The position numbers and the translations under genes are program-made. DNA of 64,000 bases from Terriglobia bacterium. Lineage in GTDB: Bacteria; Acidobacteriota; Terriglobia; Bryobacterales; Bryobacteraceae. Each line of letters begins with the position of its first letter. The stretch's first letter is position 1. Below, in pieces: positions 51,664 to 59,585 of the stretch. The stretch is from positions 1 through 64,000 of the forward strand of contig JAIQFI010000017.1 of assembly GCA_020073345.1 (NCBI GenBank). The letters are read 5' to 3'. The notes beneath the pieces were generated by a model. The model did no database searches. It was given only the letters and a program-made list of their open reading frames with translations, and was not told where the DNA came from.

Positions 51664-52460
51664 TTTCCCACCAAATGTGCAATGTCTCTTTCGTTTTCGC
51701 AGAAGTATTCCATCAGATCCGTATCGAGCTTGATGTGATGATTCAGCTTGACGGTCCACGCTTTTGTGTACGCCTTCGGATCGTCCACTGTCACCTCGAT
51801 TTCCAGGTTTCCGAAATTCGGCCGCCGGAACCGTTCCGTGACTCTTGCGGATTCGGTGAGCGGATTCCCCGAGCCGTCGATCCACAGGTCATCGCGGAAC
51901 CCGATCGTCTCCACCACCAGCGTGTCTCCCTCCCATTTTCCCGATGAGTACCCATTGAACGACGGGTTCGGGTCGGCAGGCAGGGGCCGCCCGTCGGTGA
52001 AGATCTGCCGGTAGTCGACATTCTTCTCATAGAGGATCGCGATGAGTCCCGGAACTTGCAGGATCTTCCGCGGGAACGGATGCGAGTGCATCCGTATCAT
52101 GCCCAGGGGCAGGCACAGCCCGTCCGGATTACCCTTGCCGTTGTCTGCCTGACGCGCTTTTACCAGCTCCAGCGTCGCGGGGCGATACGGCAGAGGTTCC
52201 TTAAGCCGCGCCGCGATGTTGGTGAACTCCGGAGCGAGTTCCGCCGCTCCGGCCACCGGCGCGGAGTTTCCTCCCGCGGTCGACGGTTCCCACAGACCCG
52301 AAAAGTCCGGCTTGCCGTCCGCGGCGCGAGGCGCGGGCGCGCCGAGATTCGGTTTGCCGTCGGCAGTGCGGGGAACTCCGGAGGTCGGATAGTTCACCCA
52401 CTGCGCCGAAAGAGGCGAGAGGAGAGCCAATCCGATCGTTGACCAGTGGATTATGCGCAT
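51660..52460 (-). CDS. Secreted TADGKPxLSGxW-family protein (paralog 2 of 3, short form)
   Basis: A 266-residue paralog with signal peptide (MRIIHWSTIGLALLSPLSAQ) and the signature PRTADGKPNLGAPAPRAADG then KPDFSGLWEP. It ends at ENERDIAHLVGK, exactly where the other two continue into a C-terminal domain, so it lacks that domain. This could be an ancestral short form or a truncation. The ATGA overlap with paralog 1 shows the short form is accommodated in the operon. Confidence 0.75.
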   Translation of the reverse strand: MRIIHWSTIGLALLSPLSAQWVNYPTSGVPRTADGKPNLGAPAPRAADGKPDFSGLWEPSTAGGNSAPVAGAAELAPEFTNIAARLKEPLPYRPATLELVKARQADNGKGNPDGLCLPLGMIRMHSHPFPRKILQVPGLIAILYEKNVDYRQIFTDGRPLPADPNPSFNGYSSGKWEGDTLVVETIGFRDDLWIDGSGNPLTESARVTERFRRPNFGNLEIEVTVDDPKAYTKAWTVKLNHHIKLDTDLMEYFCENERDIAHLVGK

Positions 52461-52474
52461 AGTCGATCAGAGCC

Positions 52475-53530
52475 TCATTTGCGTGCGGCCTTCATGTCGC
52501 CTTCCGCCGCTTGCATGACGAGGTGGGTGACCACGCCACGGTCATTCGTAACGAATGTAATTGGGTTTCCTTCGGACGAAAACGTTGTGTTGGATAGCGG
52601 AATCAAGGGCCTCTTATCGCCCAGGAATCCAAACACCAATTCACCGCCGGAACTGGTGACTTCGATTGGAATCACCTGGCTGGGATTTTCCGGGAACCGG
52701 AACTCGTACGTCCCGACGTAGCTGGAGAGCACCTCGGGTGCGACCTGCACCCCCTTTTTTCGATCGTCGGAGGCTTTCCCGACCAGATGCTGGCGGTCCT
52801 TCTCATTCTCGGCGCACACGAACTCGAGTATTTCCGTGTCGGTGATCAGGTTTGCGTGGATTGGAATCGTCCACGGCTTCGAGTAGATTTTAGGATCTGC
52901 GAGTGTTTCCTCAATATCCATGTGCCCGAAATCCCGCCGCCGGATTCGCTCGGTGATGCGCAGAGCTTCGCTGTGAGGGTGCCCGCCAAAATCGAGCCAG
53001 GTCTTTTCGTTGAAGCCTGTGCTCTCGACCACCAGCGTGTCTCCGTCCCAGTGGCCCACCGAGTAGCCCATGAAGCTCGGATTTGGATCTTTAGGGAGCT
53101 CCCGGCCGTCCAGGAAAATCTGGCGATAGGTGAGATCCTCAGAGAGAACCGCAATCAGGGCCGGAGTCTGCATGATCCTCATCATTGCGACCGGATTGAG
53201 ATTAAACGCCGGACCCATGGGCAGGCACCCCGTGAACGGACTATCCTTGCCTAAATCCTCCCGGCGCTGCTTATAAAGAGCGTCCGCCCAAGGCTGAACA
53301 TCTCCTGGTTTAAGATCGGCGGTGACGTTCACGATGTACGGGCCGGCATTCATAGTCCAGATGCCGCTAAGATCCGGCTTGCCGTCCGCCGTGCGCGGCG
53401 CGGGTGCGGAAAGGTTCGGCTTACCGTCGGGCGTTCGGGGGATTCCCGGCGTCGGGTGGTCGATCCATTGTGCCGCCAGAGACCCCGCGGTCAAGAGCAC
53501 GGCGCAGAAGGAGAATTGGTTTGGAACCAT
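52475..53530 (-). CDS. Secreted TADGKPxLSGxW-family protein (paralog 3 of 3)
   Basis: A 351-residue paralog with signal peptide (VPNQFSFCAVLLTAGSLAAQ) and signature PRTPDGKPNLSAPAPRTADG then KPDLSGIWTM. It has the C-terminal extension (APEVLSSYVGTYEFRFPENP) found in paralog 1. First gene of the three-gene minus-strand array. Probably periplasmic or surface-exposed; no catalytic motif is seen. Confidence 0.75.
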   Translation of the reverse strand: MVPNQFSFCAVLLTAGSLAAQWIDHPTPGIPRTPDGKPNLSAPAPRTADGKPDLSGIWTMNAGPYIVNVTADLKPGDVQPWADALYKQRREDLGKDSPFTGCLPMGPAFNLNPVAMMRIMQTPALIAVLSEDLTYRQIFLDGRELPKDPNPSFMGYSVGHWDGDTLVVESTGFNEKTWLDFGGHPHSEALRITERIRRRDFGHMDIEETLADPKIYSKPWTIPIHANLITDTEILEFVCAENEKDRQHLVGKASDDRKKGVQVAPEVLSSYVGTYEFRFPENPSQVIPIEVTSSGGELVFGFLGDKRPLIPLSNTTFSSEGNPITFVTNDRGVVTHLVMQAAEGDMKAARK

Positions 53531-53673
53531 CTTGGTAAGAGTCTACTCCAACTGATCGATTCCCAGCAGGCTGGTGGTTTTCAACCAGGGGCCGAGTGCT
53601 GGAGGCCGGTTGAAGTTACATGAAATCAGCGGCTTACGTTTGGCCCGCTACTTGCCCTTAAAGGGCCGAGGCA

Positions 53674-55740
53674 ATGGCCATGACACGGACAATGACGCGA
53701 ACCATATTAGCGTTAGTGGTGGCAGGCGCGGCCTCTGTCTGGGGGCAACAGCCGGAGCCACAACAGCCCGACGACGAGGGCTACGCACCCGATCACGGTG
53801 TGGCGCGCATCAGCCTGGTGAATGGCGACGTTTCCGTCCGGCGCGGCGATTCGGGCGAGTTGACCGCGGCGGCTCCGAACGGGCCTCTGGTGGCCAACGA
53901 TCAACTGGCCACGGGTCAGAATGCGCGTGCCGAAATCCAGTTTGATTCGGGCAACATGATCCGCCTGGGCGCGGACACCGAAGTTCGCATGGGCGAGCTC
54001 GAAGATCGGCATTATCTGGTCCAGATCGCCACGGGAATAACGACTTTTACCGTACTGCGCAACAGCGGCGCGGACGTCGAAATCAGCACGCCGACAGTTT
54101 CCGTCCGGCCTGCCGAGCCGGGAAGTTATCGCATCAGCGTCTTTCCCGACGGCACCACCGAAATTACCGTGCGGTCGGGCCGGGCCGAAATTTTTTCGCC
54201 GCGCGGCACCGAAATGCTAACCGCCGGACGCACCATGGAGGCGCGCGGCACGCCTTCCGATCCCGAATATATGATCAACGCGGCCATCCCGCAGGATGAA
54301 TGGGACCGCTGGAACGCCGATCGCGACCGCGCCCTGGAGCGCACCTCGAGCTACCGCTACGTCAGTCCCGACATCGTGGGAGCCGAGGACCTGGATCCGT
54401 ACGGCCGCTGGACCACCGATCCCGAGTATGGGCAAGTCTGGGTTCCCACGGTGGACCCCGGCTGGGCGCCTTACCGGGTGGGCCGCTGGGTGGATGAACC
54501 GTACTACGGTTGGACCTGGATCAGCGGCGATCCCTGGGGTTGGGCTCCGTATCACTATGGCAACTGGTACATGAGCAGCTTCGGCTGGGCCTGGTATCCC
54601 GGCCCCTTTGGCGGACGCCACTACTGGAGACCGGCGCTGGTCGGATTCTTCGGCTGGGGCACCGGAGGCTTCGGTGGGATCGGTGTGGGATTCGGATTCG
54701 GCAACGTGGGCTGGGTTCCGCTGGCTCCGCACGAACGGTTCCGGCCGTGGTACGGGCGTGGTTTTAATAATGGGTTCAACAATACCACCATCGTCAACAA
54801 CGTGAGGATCGAAAACAACTTCCGCAACGCGCGCTTCGTCAACGGACGCAACGGCGTGACCAGCATCAACGCCAACGATTTCGGCCGGGGCCGCGCGATC
54901 AATACGAATAACTTCGTGCGTGCATCGAGTAACGATCTGGCGCGGACGGGCTCAGTGCAGGGCAGGCTGCCGTTCACCGCGTCGGCCGACGCCCGGCGCA
55001 TGTCGGACGCCCGGGTGAACACCCAAGCGATGCCTCGCGTGAACGCCAACACGCGCTTCTCGCAGCGCAGCCGTGGACCGAATGAGAGCCGCGCCCAAGG
55101 GCCAGGCCAGGGGCAGGGACGCCAGCCGCAAATCATCGGACAATCGCCTGGACAAGCCCCTGGACAAAGCGGTCCGGTTCGCGGAAATAATCCAGGGCCG
55201 GCTGTGATTGGGGGCGGAAACAACCGTGGTGGTAACAACGGCAGCGGAAACGCCGGAGCTTGGCGGCGCTTCGAGGGCAGCTCGCCTAACGGCAATGGCG
55301 GCCCGGCCAACGGAAATGTCAGAAACGGAATCGTGCAGTCGCCGCAAGGCAATCGCGGCCAGATCGATCGTGGACAGTTCAATCAGGGACAGGTCGATCG
55401 GGGACGGTCGCCGGCAGTGATCGGCGGCGGACAGAACAACCAGCGCAGCGGGCCCGCACCGCAGCAGATACAGCGGCAGCCCGCCGTTCGTGAAAGCGCG
55501 CCGCGCGAGAATGTGCAGCGTCAGTACACGCCGCAGCAACCGGTCCGCATCAGCCCGCCGATTGTTCGCGAGCGCGGACCTTCACCTCAGGTGAGCCGTC
55601 CCGCACCGTCTCCTGGAGGATTCGGAGCACCTCGCCCGCAAGGCGGAGGAGGCGGAGGTGGCGGTGGCAATCGCGGCGGTGGCAACCGCGGAGGCGGCGA
55701 GTCGCGGGGCAACGGCGGTGGCGGCGGCCACAAGCGATAA
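53674..55740 (+). CDS. FecR-domain exported protein with aromatic and low-complexity C-terminal regions
   Basis: A 688-residue protein with signal peptide (TRTMTRTILALVVAGAASVW) and a FecR-type domain at about 40-185 (HGVARISLVNGDVSVRRGDS, NMIRLGADTEVRMGELEDRH). Next comes a Trp/Tyr/Gly-rich segment (EPYYGWTWISGDPWGWAPYH). The last ~290 residues are low-complexity Asn/Gly/Gln/Arg/Pro (QGPGQGQGRQPQIIGQSPGQ) and probably disordered. Not in a sigma/FecR pair. It ends at a strong terminator. Function unknown; surface or envelope location is likely. Confidence 0.8.
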   Translation: MAMTRTMTRTILALVVAGAASVWGQQPEPQQPDDEGYAPDHGVARISLVNGDVSVRRGDSGELTAAAPNGPLVANDQLATGQNARAEIQFDSGNMIRLGADTEVRMGELEDRHYLVQIATGITTFTVLRNSGADVEISTPTVSVRPAEPGSYRISVFPDGTTEITVRSGRAEIFSPRGTEMLTAGRTMEARGTPSDPEYMINAAIPQDEWDRWNADRDRALERTSSYRYVSPDIVGAEDLDPYGRWTTDPEYGQVWVPTVDPGWAPYRVGRWVDEPYYGWTWISGDPWGWAPYHYGNWYMSSFGWAWYPGPFGGRHYWRPALVGFFGWGTGGFGGIGVGFGFGNVGWVPLAPHERFRPWYGRGFNNGFNNTTIVNNVRIENNFRNARFVNGRNGVTSINANDFGRGRAINTNNFVRASSNDLARTGSVQGRLPFTASADARRMSDARVNTQAMPRVNANTRFSQRSRGPNESRAQGPGQGQGRQPQIIGQSPGQAPGQSGPVRGNNPGPAVIGGGNNRGGNNGSGNAGAWRRFEGSSPNGNGGPANGNVRNGIVQSPQGNRGQIDRGQFNQGQVDRGRSPAVIGGGQNNQRSGPAPQQIQRQPAVRESAPRENVQRQYTPQQPVRISPPIVRERGPSPQVSRPAPSPGGFGAPRPQGGGGGGGGGNRGGGNRGGGESRGNGGGGGHKR

Positions 55741-55770
55741 CGGATTTCTGGATTTTTCTTCCCTCAAGAA

Positions 55771-55809
55771 AGCCCGGTGGTGAATCAAGCCGCCGGGCTA
55801 TTTTTTTTT
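55771..55809 (+). terminator. Intrinsic terminator of the FecR-domain gene
   Basis: A 10-bp stem AGCCCGGTGG / CCGCCGGGCT (one G-T pair) with a nine-base loop, followed by A and nine T. Located 31 bp after the FecR-domain stop codon. Confidence 0.9.
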
Positions 55810-55826
55810 CGGTGGTGGGGACGCTG

Positions 55827-56054
55827 CTAAGCGAATTTTGGAGGCTTGATGTCGCCCACGATCTGGAAGGTCATCGCGTTCTTGACGTGCTCGACGATCT
55901 TATCTGCCGCGGGCCCATCCACGTCAAAGAATCTGGCTCCACCGAAATCCACCCGGCAATGTCCAGGGCGGATCCCTTCCACCATTAGAATCAGGTCGGC
56001 ATTGATCATGACGGGGCCGCTATCTTTGGTATCGATTTGAATGAAGTTTGCCAT
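55827..56054 (-). CDS. Small conserved-looking hypothetical protein
   Basis: A 75-residue protein with a beta-strand-rich pattern (MANFIQIDTKDSGPVMINAD, HCRVDFGGARFFDVDGPAAD). No known motif. No Shine-Dalgarno sequence is present, but TACGAT lies exactly 6 nt before the ATG, supporting a leaderless transcript. The 200 bp upstream, before the IS1-like element, hold no supported gene but include a diverged IS end. Confidence 0.5.
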   Translation of the reverse strand: MANFIQIDTKDSGPVMINADLILMVEGIRPGHCRVDFGGARFFDVDGPAADKIVEHVKNAMTFQIVGDIKPPKFA

Positions 56055-56233
56055 CGAGCCATCGTATACCTTTGGAGCGTTGCGGCCACTAGAGGGTCTT
56101 GGGGATGCGACTTTCCATCCGCTCGAAAAATTTCAATTGCTGGATGGCCCATTATCTTGTGTGGAGGTGCCGCGCTGGGAAAGCCCACCCAGGCCGAGAA
56201 AACCAAGGCGTTCGTCATGACCCCTACCAAGAA

Positions 56234-56252
56234 CTCAAACTGACCCGCCACC
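56234..56252. repeat. Diverged IS1-like end outside the element
   Basis: CTCAAACTGACCCGCCACC matches the right end of the neighbouring element (TTCAAACTGAACCACTACC, 59157-59175) at 15 of 19 bases, in the same orientation, and lies head to head with the left inverted repeat, 6 bp apart. It also supplies a stop codon in the same phase (NSN then stop) to a short upstream ORF. Probably the relic end of a second related element. Confidence 0.45.
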
Positions 56253-56258
56253 CCTAAA

Positions 56259-56277
56259 GCTAGTGGTTCAGTTTGAA
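56259..56277 (+). repeat. Left inverted repeat of the IS1-like element
   Basis: GCTAGTGGTTCAGTTTGAA, the inverse of the right end with one mismatch. The minus-strand gene at 56268 ends in it, using TCA-AAC-TGA (Ser-Asn-stop). Confidence 0.7.
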
Positions 56278-56648
56278 ACAGGCTCGCACTTCACTTCAAG
56301 GTCGAGCTTCACAGACTTGGTAGTAACCTCAACGGGCTTGGATTGAATAAAAGATTCTAGTGTCCCCACTTGCCCATTCGGCCCTCGTACCCCACAGGGT
56401 TCTTTCGCGCTAAACGAGCCAGAGATCCCAACCGTGTATTTACCAGGCTGCACGTTCTGGAAAGTGTAACTGCCATCCTTTGCTGCCTGGGTCTTCGCCA
56501 GTTTTTGAGTTCCCTTTTCGAGAGTCACTTCAATATCCGACAGGGGCCGGGGATTAGATCCCGTTCGTAGCGCCTTGCCTGAGATCTCTTGGCAAAAGCA
56601 CTGTGATGCGACTAAAAAAAGTAGCGCGCCGGCAGTCTGATGGTTCAT
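56268..56648 (-). CDS. Exported carboxypeptidase-regulatory-like domain protein
   Basis: About 126 residues from the ATG at 56648 (MNHQTAGALLFLVASQCFCQ), the tracked start being 12 codons earlier. A signal peptide is followed by one CarboxypepD_reg-type beta sandwich (SDIEVTLEKGTQKLAKTQAA, GSYTFQNVQPGKYTVGISGS). Such isolated domains are surface adhesion or linker modules. It lies inside the IS1-like element, and its last codons are supplied by the left inverted repeat. Confidence 0.7.
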   Translation of the reverse strand: MNHQTAGALLFLVASQCFCQEISGKALRTGSNPRPLSDIEVTLEKGTQKLAKTQAAKDGSYTFQNVQPGKYTVGISGSFSAKEPCGVRGPNGQVGTLESFIQSKPVEVTTKSVKLDLEVKCEPVSN

Positions 56649-56662
56649 GCCATAATCGTACC

Positions 56663-56920
56663 ATGCCTTCCCGAGCAAGCACACCCAAGCGCCCGCGCGA
56701 TCCTAACCTGCTGGCGCGGTCGGTTGTGGAGGATTTGATCGGCGAGAAGATGGACGGTTCCCCGCTCTCGAAAGCGCCGGACACGCGGAACCCGGCAGCC
56801 GTGGCGCTCTCCAAGCTCGGGGCGTCCAAGGGTGGCATAGCCCGCGCCAAGGCACTATCAGACCGGAAGCGGAAGGCTATTGCTAAGAAGGCGGCGGCGG
56901 CTCGGTGGAAACGAGCCTAG
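56663..56920 (+). CDS. Small KGG-motif basic protein (passenger)
   Basis: About 85 residues from the ATG at 56663 (MPSRASTPKRPRDPNLLARS); the tracked ATG is 20 codons upstream and lies in the divergent gene. The C-terminus contains SKLGASKGGIARAKALSDRK and KKAAAARWKRA, the same KGG motif as the protein at 2990 in the tRNA-Lys element. Putative nucleic-acid-binding protein of unknown role, divergent from the gene at 56268. Confidence 0.6.
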   Translation: MPSRASTPKRPRDPNLLARSVVEDLIGEKMDGSPLSKAPDTRNPAAVALSKLGASKGGIARAKALSDRKRKAIAKKAAAARWKRA

Positions 56921-56921
56921 C

Positions 56922-57260
56922 TTACTCTTTCGGCGGCCCTGGTATCTGACCAAACGCAGTTTCGTAGCCGCGTAGCTGTTCGATAAGGATGATAGTTAGC
57001 CGTTTCGCCAGCTGAGGAGACATGCGCACCTCGGCGAGTTCGTTGACTTGAGTTACCTGAACTTCTCCCTCTATCGAAACATCGGAGATCTCCCCCAGCT
57101 TTAATCGAAGATCCCACGTTGAGGTCTGGAGTTCGATGTCGTTGACGTAGAGTGAAATGAAGTTCGGAGACTTGGTGCGATCCCTACGCACTGTTTTTGG
57201 TACTAGTGGGGCATCAAGCACCCCAGCGTGTGTCGCTACTTCTCTATGTTTTCTTGCCAT
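56922..57260 (-). CDS. DUF3467-like protein
   Basis: About 112 residues from the ATG at 57260 (MARKHREVATHAG), 7 bp after the XRE gene stop. A compact beta-rich domain (SPNFISLYVNDIELQTSTWD, then LRLKLGEI and VNELAEVRMSPQLAKRLTII) matches the DUF3467 pattern. Function unknown. The longer start at 57311 would overlap the XRE gene. Confidence 0.65.
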   Translation of the reverse strand: MARKHREVATHAGVLDAPLVPKTVRRDRTKSPNFISLYVNDIELQTSTWDLRLKLGEISDVSIEGEVQVTQVNELAEVRMSPQLAKRLTIILIEQLRGYETAFGQIPGPPKE

Positions 57261-57267
57261 AAAAGTT

Positions 57268-57759
57268 TTAACCTTGGTTGCCAGTTCTGGCTTCTGATAA
57301 GAGCGCTCCAAGCAGAAGCGCCGGAGGCAGGCTGTCTACTGGTTGGCTTGTAGACCGTTCCTCCCATCCGATTAGCCCCTGCTTTCCGTGTTCGGTTGGC
57401 CATGTTGCTGCACCAAGAATGCTGAAAGAACTAGAAGCTGGTACGTCCCACCAGGGACGGGGAGATTGGAACGGGTACTCACTAGGATGGATTGATATAT
57501 AGAGGCGACCTTTCAGCTTGACAATGTATCGCTCTAGCGTGTCGAGAGTGATATTCTCCAGTCCACCCTCCATCCTGGCTATAGCGGATTGACTGGTTCC
57601 CATGGCCTTGGCGAGCGAATCCTGTGATTCCTGACGATACCGCCTAAGGAACAACAGATTTTGGCTCACATGGAAGCGGACATCATTCGCTGCATGGTCT
57701 TTGAAGGCCTCGGTCTTGCGTAGATCCTTAAGAGTCGAGGTCAAACGGGCTGGCACCAC
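57268..57759 (-). CDS. XRE-family antitoxin-like HTH protein
   Basis: Helix-turn-helix at NLLFLRRYRQESQDSLAKAM then GTSQSAIARMEGGLENITLD, typical of HigA/XRE antitoxins, followed by ~90 residues of unknown fold. The tracked start (57882) would overlap the toxin by 155 bp. I prefer the GTG at 57759 with GAGG six bases upstream, leaving a ~32-bp overlap. It is encoded after the HigB-like toxin, the classic reversed order of higBA, and should neutralise and autorepress it. Confidence 0.7.
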   Translation of the reverse strand: MVPARLTSTLKDLRKTEAFKDHAANDVRFHVSQNLLFLRRYRQESQDSLAKAMGTSQSAIARMEGGLENITLDTLERYIVKLKGRLYISIHPSEYPFQSPRPWWDVPASSSFSILGAATWPTEHGKQGLIGWEERSTSQPVDSLPPALLLGALLSEARTGNQG

Positions 57760-58156
57760 TGGTGCCTCGTGCAATACCGTCGTAGTAGCTTCTGGCTCTA
57801 GCATGATCGCTGGGGTCTTCGAGCCTTTGGTCTTTATAGCAAGCATGGAGGTAGACGATCCTTTTGTGTTTTTCCCAGACATAAAAATAGAGCCTCCAAA
57901 AACTTGGCTTACACTTCAATAGCCAAACAACATCATCTTTCGGCACAACCACTTTTTTCCCACGCCTTTCTCTTAGGCGTTGGGCTTCTGGCCAGCCCAT
58001 GTTCCGAACCATTCTCATCTTGTTCAGGGCTTGGGCCGAAACCGATCCGGGAGCCGCTAATGCATCCGAGAAGGGCCAAGACCATTGGCCGTCGCCGCCT
58101 TTAATGCAGATCTCATATGCTGTCCAGCCTGAGGTAAGGTCGCGCCCGGTCGCCAT
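57728..58156 (-). CDS. HigB/RelE-family toxin (phage Gp49-like)
   Basis: A 142-residue toxin of the HigB type: DVVWLLKCKPSFWRLYFYVW then RIVYLHACYKDQRLEDPSDH, ARARSYYDGI. HigB proteins are ribosome-dependent mRNA endonucleases. The first ~70 residues are longer than usual. It precedes the XRE gene, with their ends overlapping. TATACT lies upstream as a possible -10. Part of the passenger set of the IS1-like element. Confidence 0.75.
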   Translation of the reverse strand: MATGRDLTSGWTAYEICIKGGDGQWSWPFSDALAAPGSVSAQALNKMRMVRNMGWPEAQRLRERRGKKVVVPKDDVVWLLKCKPSFWRLYFYVWEKHKRIVYLHACYKDQRLEDPSDHARARSYYDGIARGTSGASPFDLDS

Positions 58157-58281
58157 TGCATACCTTAAAGAGTATATTTCATGCTACCATAACGAAACAA
58201 GCCCCAAGAGTACCGATTCCGGTACCAGTATATACCTTATGAGGCTTGCCTTTACTTTGCCGTGCAAGCATAATTGTCAGT

Positions 58282-59166
58282 ATGAACCGGATGGATACAG
58301 CACGCCGCGCCGCAGTGATTCGGTGCCTGATCGAAAGCAATTCTATCAACTCCACGGTTCGCATGACCGGTGCGGCCAAGAACACGGTTCTAAAGCTTTT
58401 GGTCGAAATCGGCGCTTCGTGCTCGGCCTATATGGATCGCTCAATGCGGAATCTGACCTGTGAGCGGGTACAGGCAGATGAGGCATGGTCGTTCTGTTAC
58501 GACAAGGCCAAGAATGTGACCGAGGAGATCGCCCGCGAGAACGAAGGGGCGGGGGATGTTTGGACCTGGGTGGCGATTGACGCCGATACCAAGCTGATCC
58601 CGACGTGGATCGTCGGCAACCGGGACGGCCATACCGCGCGGGCGTTCGTTCACGATCTCAAGAGCCGACTTGCCAACCGCAGCCAGCTAACGACCGACGG
58701 CCTAAAGTTCTACTTCCATGCCGTTGCTGAGTACTTCGATGATGACGTGGACTACGCACAACTACACAAGATCTATGGTGGTTCCGTCGATGAAACCGGG
58801 ACCGCGAGAAAATACAGCCCGCCGGAATGCATCGGCTGTGAGAAGAAACCCAAGATCGGGAACCCCGACGAAAAACATATCTCGACCAGCTTCATCGAAC
58901 GCCAGAACTTGACCATGAGAATGTCCATGCGGCGCTTTACGCGGCTGACCAACGGTTTCCCTAAGAAGCTTGAGAATCAATTGTCTAGCGTGGCTTTGTA
59001 CATGATGTACTACAACTATGGCCGCAAGCACACGACGCTCGGAACGACGCCAGCGGTCAAGGCTGGGATCACGGATCACATCTGGAGCGTGGAGGAGATC
59101 GTAGGAGTCCTGGAGGCGAATGGACCGAAGGCAACTAGGCCAGCGCGGGCGGCAAGTTCAAACTGA
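58282..59166 (+). CDS. IS1-family (ISMhu11-like) DDE transposase
   Basis: About 294 residues from the ATG at 58282; the tracked ORF starts 12 codons earlier. Helix-turn-helix (RRAAVIRCLIESNSINSTVR, TGAAKNTVLKLLVEIG). The catalytic residues are visible: Asp in VQADEAWSFCYDK, Asp in LTTDGLKFYFHAV and Glu in SFIERQNLTMRMS. CATAAT lies 7 nt before the ATG. The stop is contributed by the right inverted repeat (TCA-AAC-TGA). Single uninterrupted frame, so likely active. Confidence 0.85.
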   Translation: MNRMDTARRAAVIRCLIESNSINSTVRMTGAAKNTVLKLLVEIGASCSAYMDRSMRNLTCERVQADEAWSFCYDKAKNVTEEIARENEGAGDVWTWVAIDADTKLIPTWIVGNRDGHTARAFVHDLKSRLANRSQLTTDGLKFYFHAVAEYFDDDVDYAQLHKIYGGSVDETGTARKYSPPECIGCEKKPKIGNPDEKHISTSFIERQNLTMRMSMRRFTRLTNGFPKKLENQLSSVALYMMYYNYGRKHTTLGTTPAVKAGITDHIWSVEEIVGVLEANGPKATRPARAASSN

Positions 59167-59175
59167 ACCACTACC
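59157..59175 (-). repeat. Right inverted repeat of the IS1-like element
   Basis: TTCAAACTGAACCACTACC, the inverse of the left repeat with one mismatch. It contains the transposase stop codon. Confidence 0.7.
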
Positions 59176-59333
59176 TCATCGTATTACATAATATATGTTA
59201 TCGGAAGTGATCGAGATGGGGAGGAGTTCCGAGGCTGACCTCGCAAAGCCTCGCAAAGCCATGAGAATTGGCCGCCCTCTCCAGCACTACTATTCCGCGC
59301 CGGTAAACTCCGTGAGACAATACGCACAGCGGC

Positions 59334-59585
59334 ATGCCTGAAAACAGCTACGCCACCAAGCAAGATCTCCAGGAACTTCGTACGCATGTTGACGAACGCC
59401 TGGACCAGGTTGATGCACGCTTCAACCAAGTCATCGAAACGACGCGGGATATGCAAACGGAAGTCCTGCGCGCATTCCACAACTGGGCCCGGCCGGCGGA
59501 GGTCAAAATCCGCTCCCATGAAGAACGCCTCACTCTCCTCGAAGAACGGGTTAGTGAGATCGAACGCGGCAACAAGAGCAACTAG
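59334..59585 (+). CDS. Small coiled-coil protein
   Basis: An 83-residue all-helical protein with a long heptad-like pattern (TKQDLQELRTHVDERLDQVD, HEERLTLLEERVSEIERGNK). No known function. The last four bases overlap the convergent HAD gene end. No clear ribosome binding site. Preceded by two tandem CTCGCAAAGC units in the gap after the IS1-like element. Confidence 0.5.
   Translation: MPENSYATKQDLQELRTHVDERLDQVDARFNQVIETTRDMQTEVLRAFHNWARPAEVKIRSHEERLTLLEERVSEIERGNKSN

Larger units (their letters stand above)
56259..59175. mobile_element. IS1-like transposable element carrying passenger genes
   Basis: The two ends share GxTAGTGGTTCAGTTTGAA in inverted orientation (56259-56277 and 59157-59175; 18 of 19 bases, including a perfect 17-bp core). 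An ISMhu11-type IS1 transposase lies at the right end. No third copy of the end is seen directly upstream of the transposase, so the element appears to span 2.9 kb with a carboxypeptidase-regulatory protein, a KGG protein, a DUF3467 protein and a HigB/XRE toxin-antitoxin pair as passengers. No target duplication was found. Confidence 0.6.

Noticed and set aside
56037-56243. 68-residue ORF before the IS1-like element
   Set aside because: No family resemblance and no start signal; it probably only reflects a relic IS end that supplies its stop.
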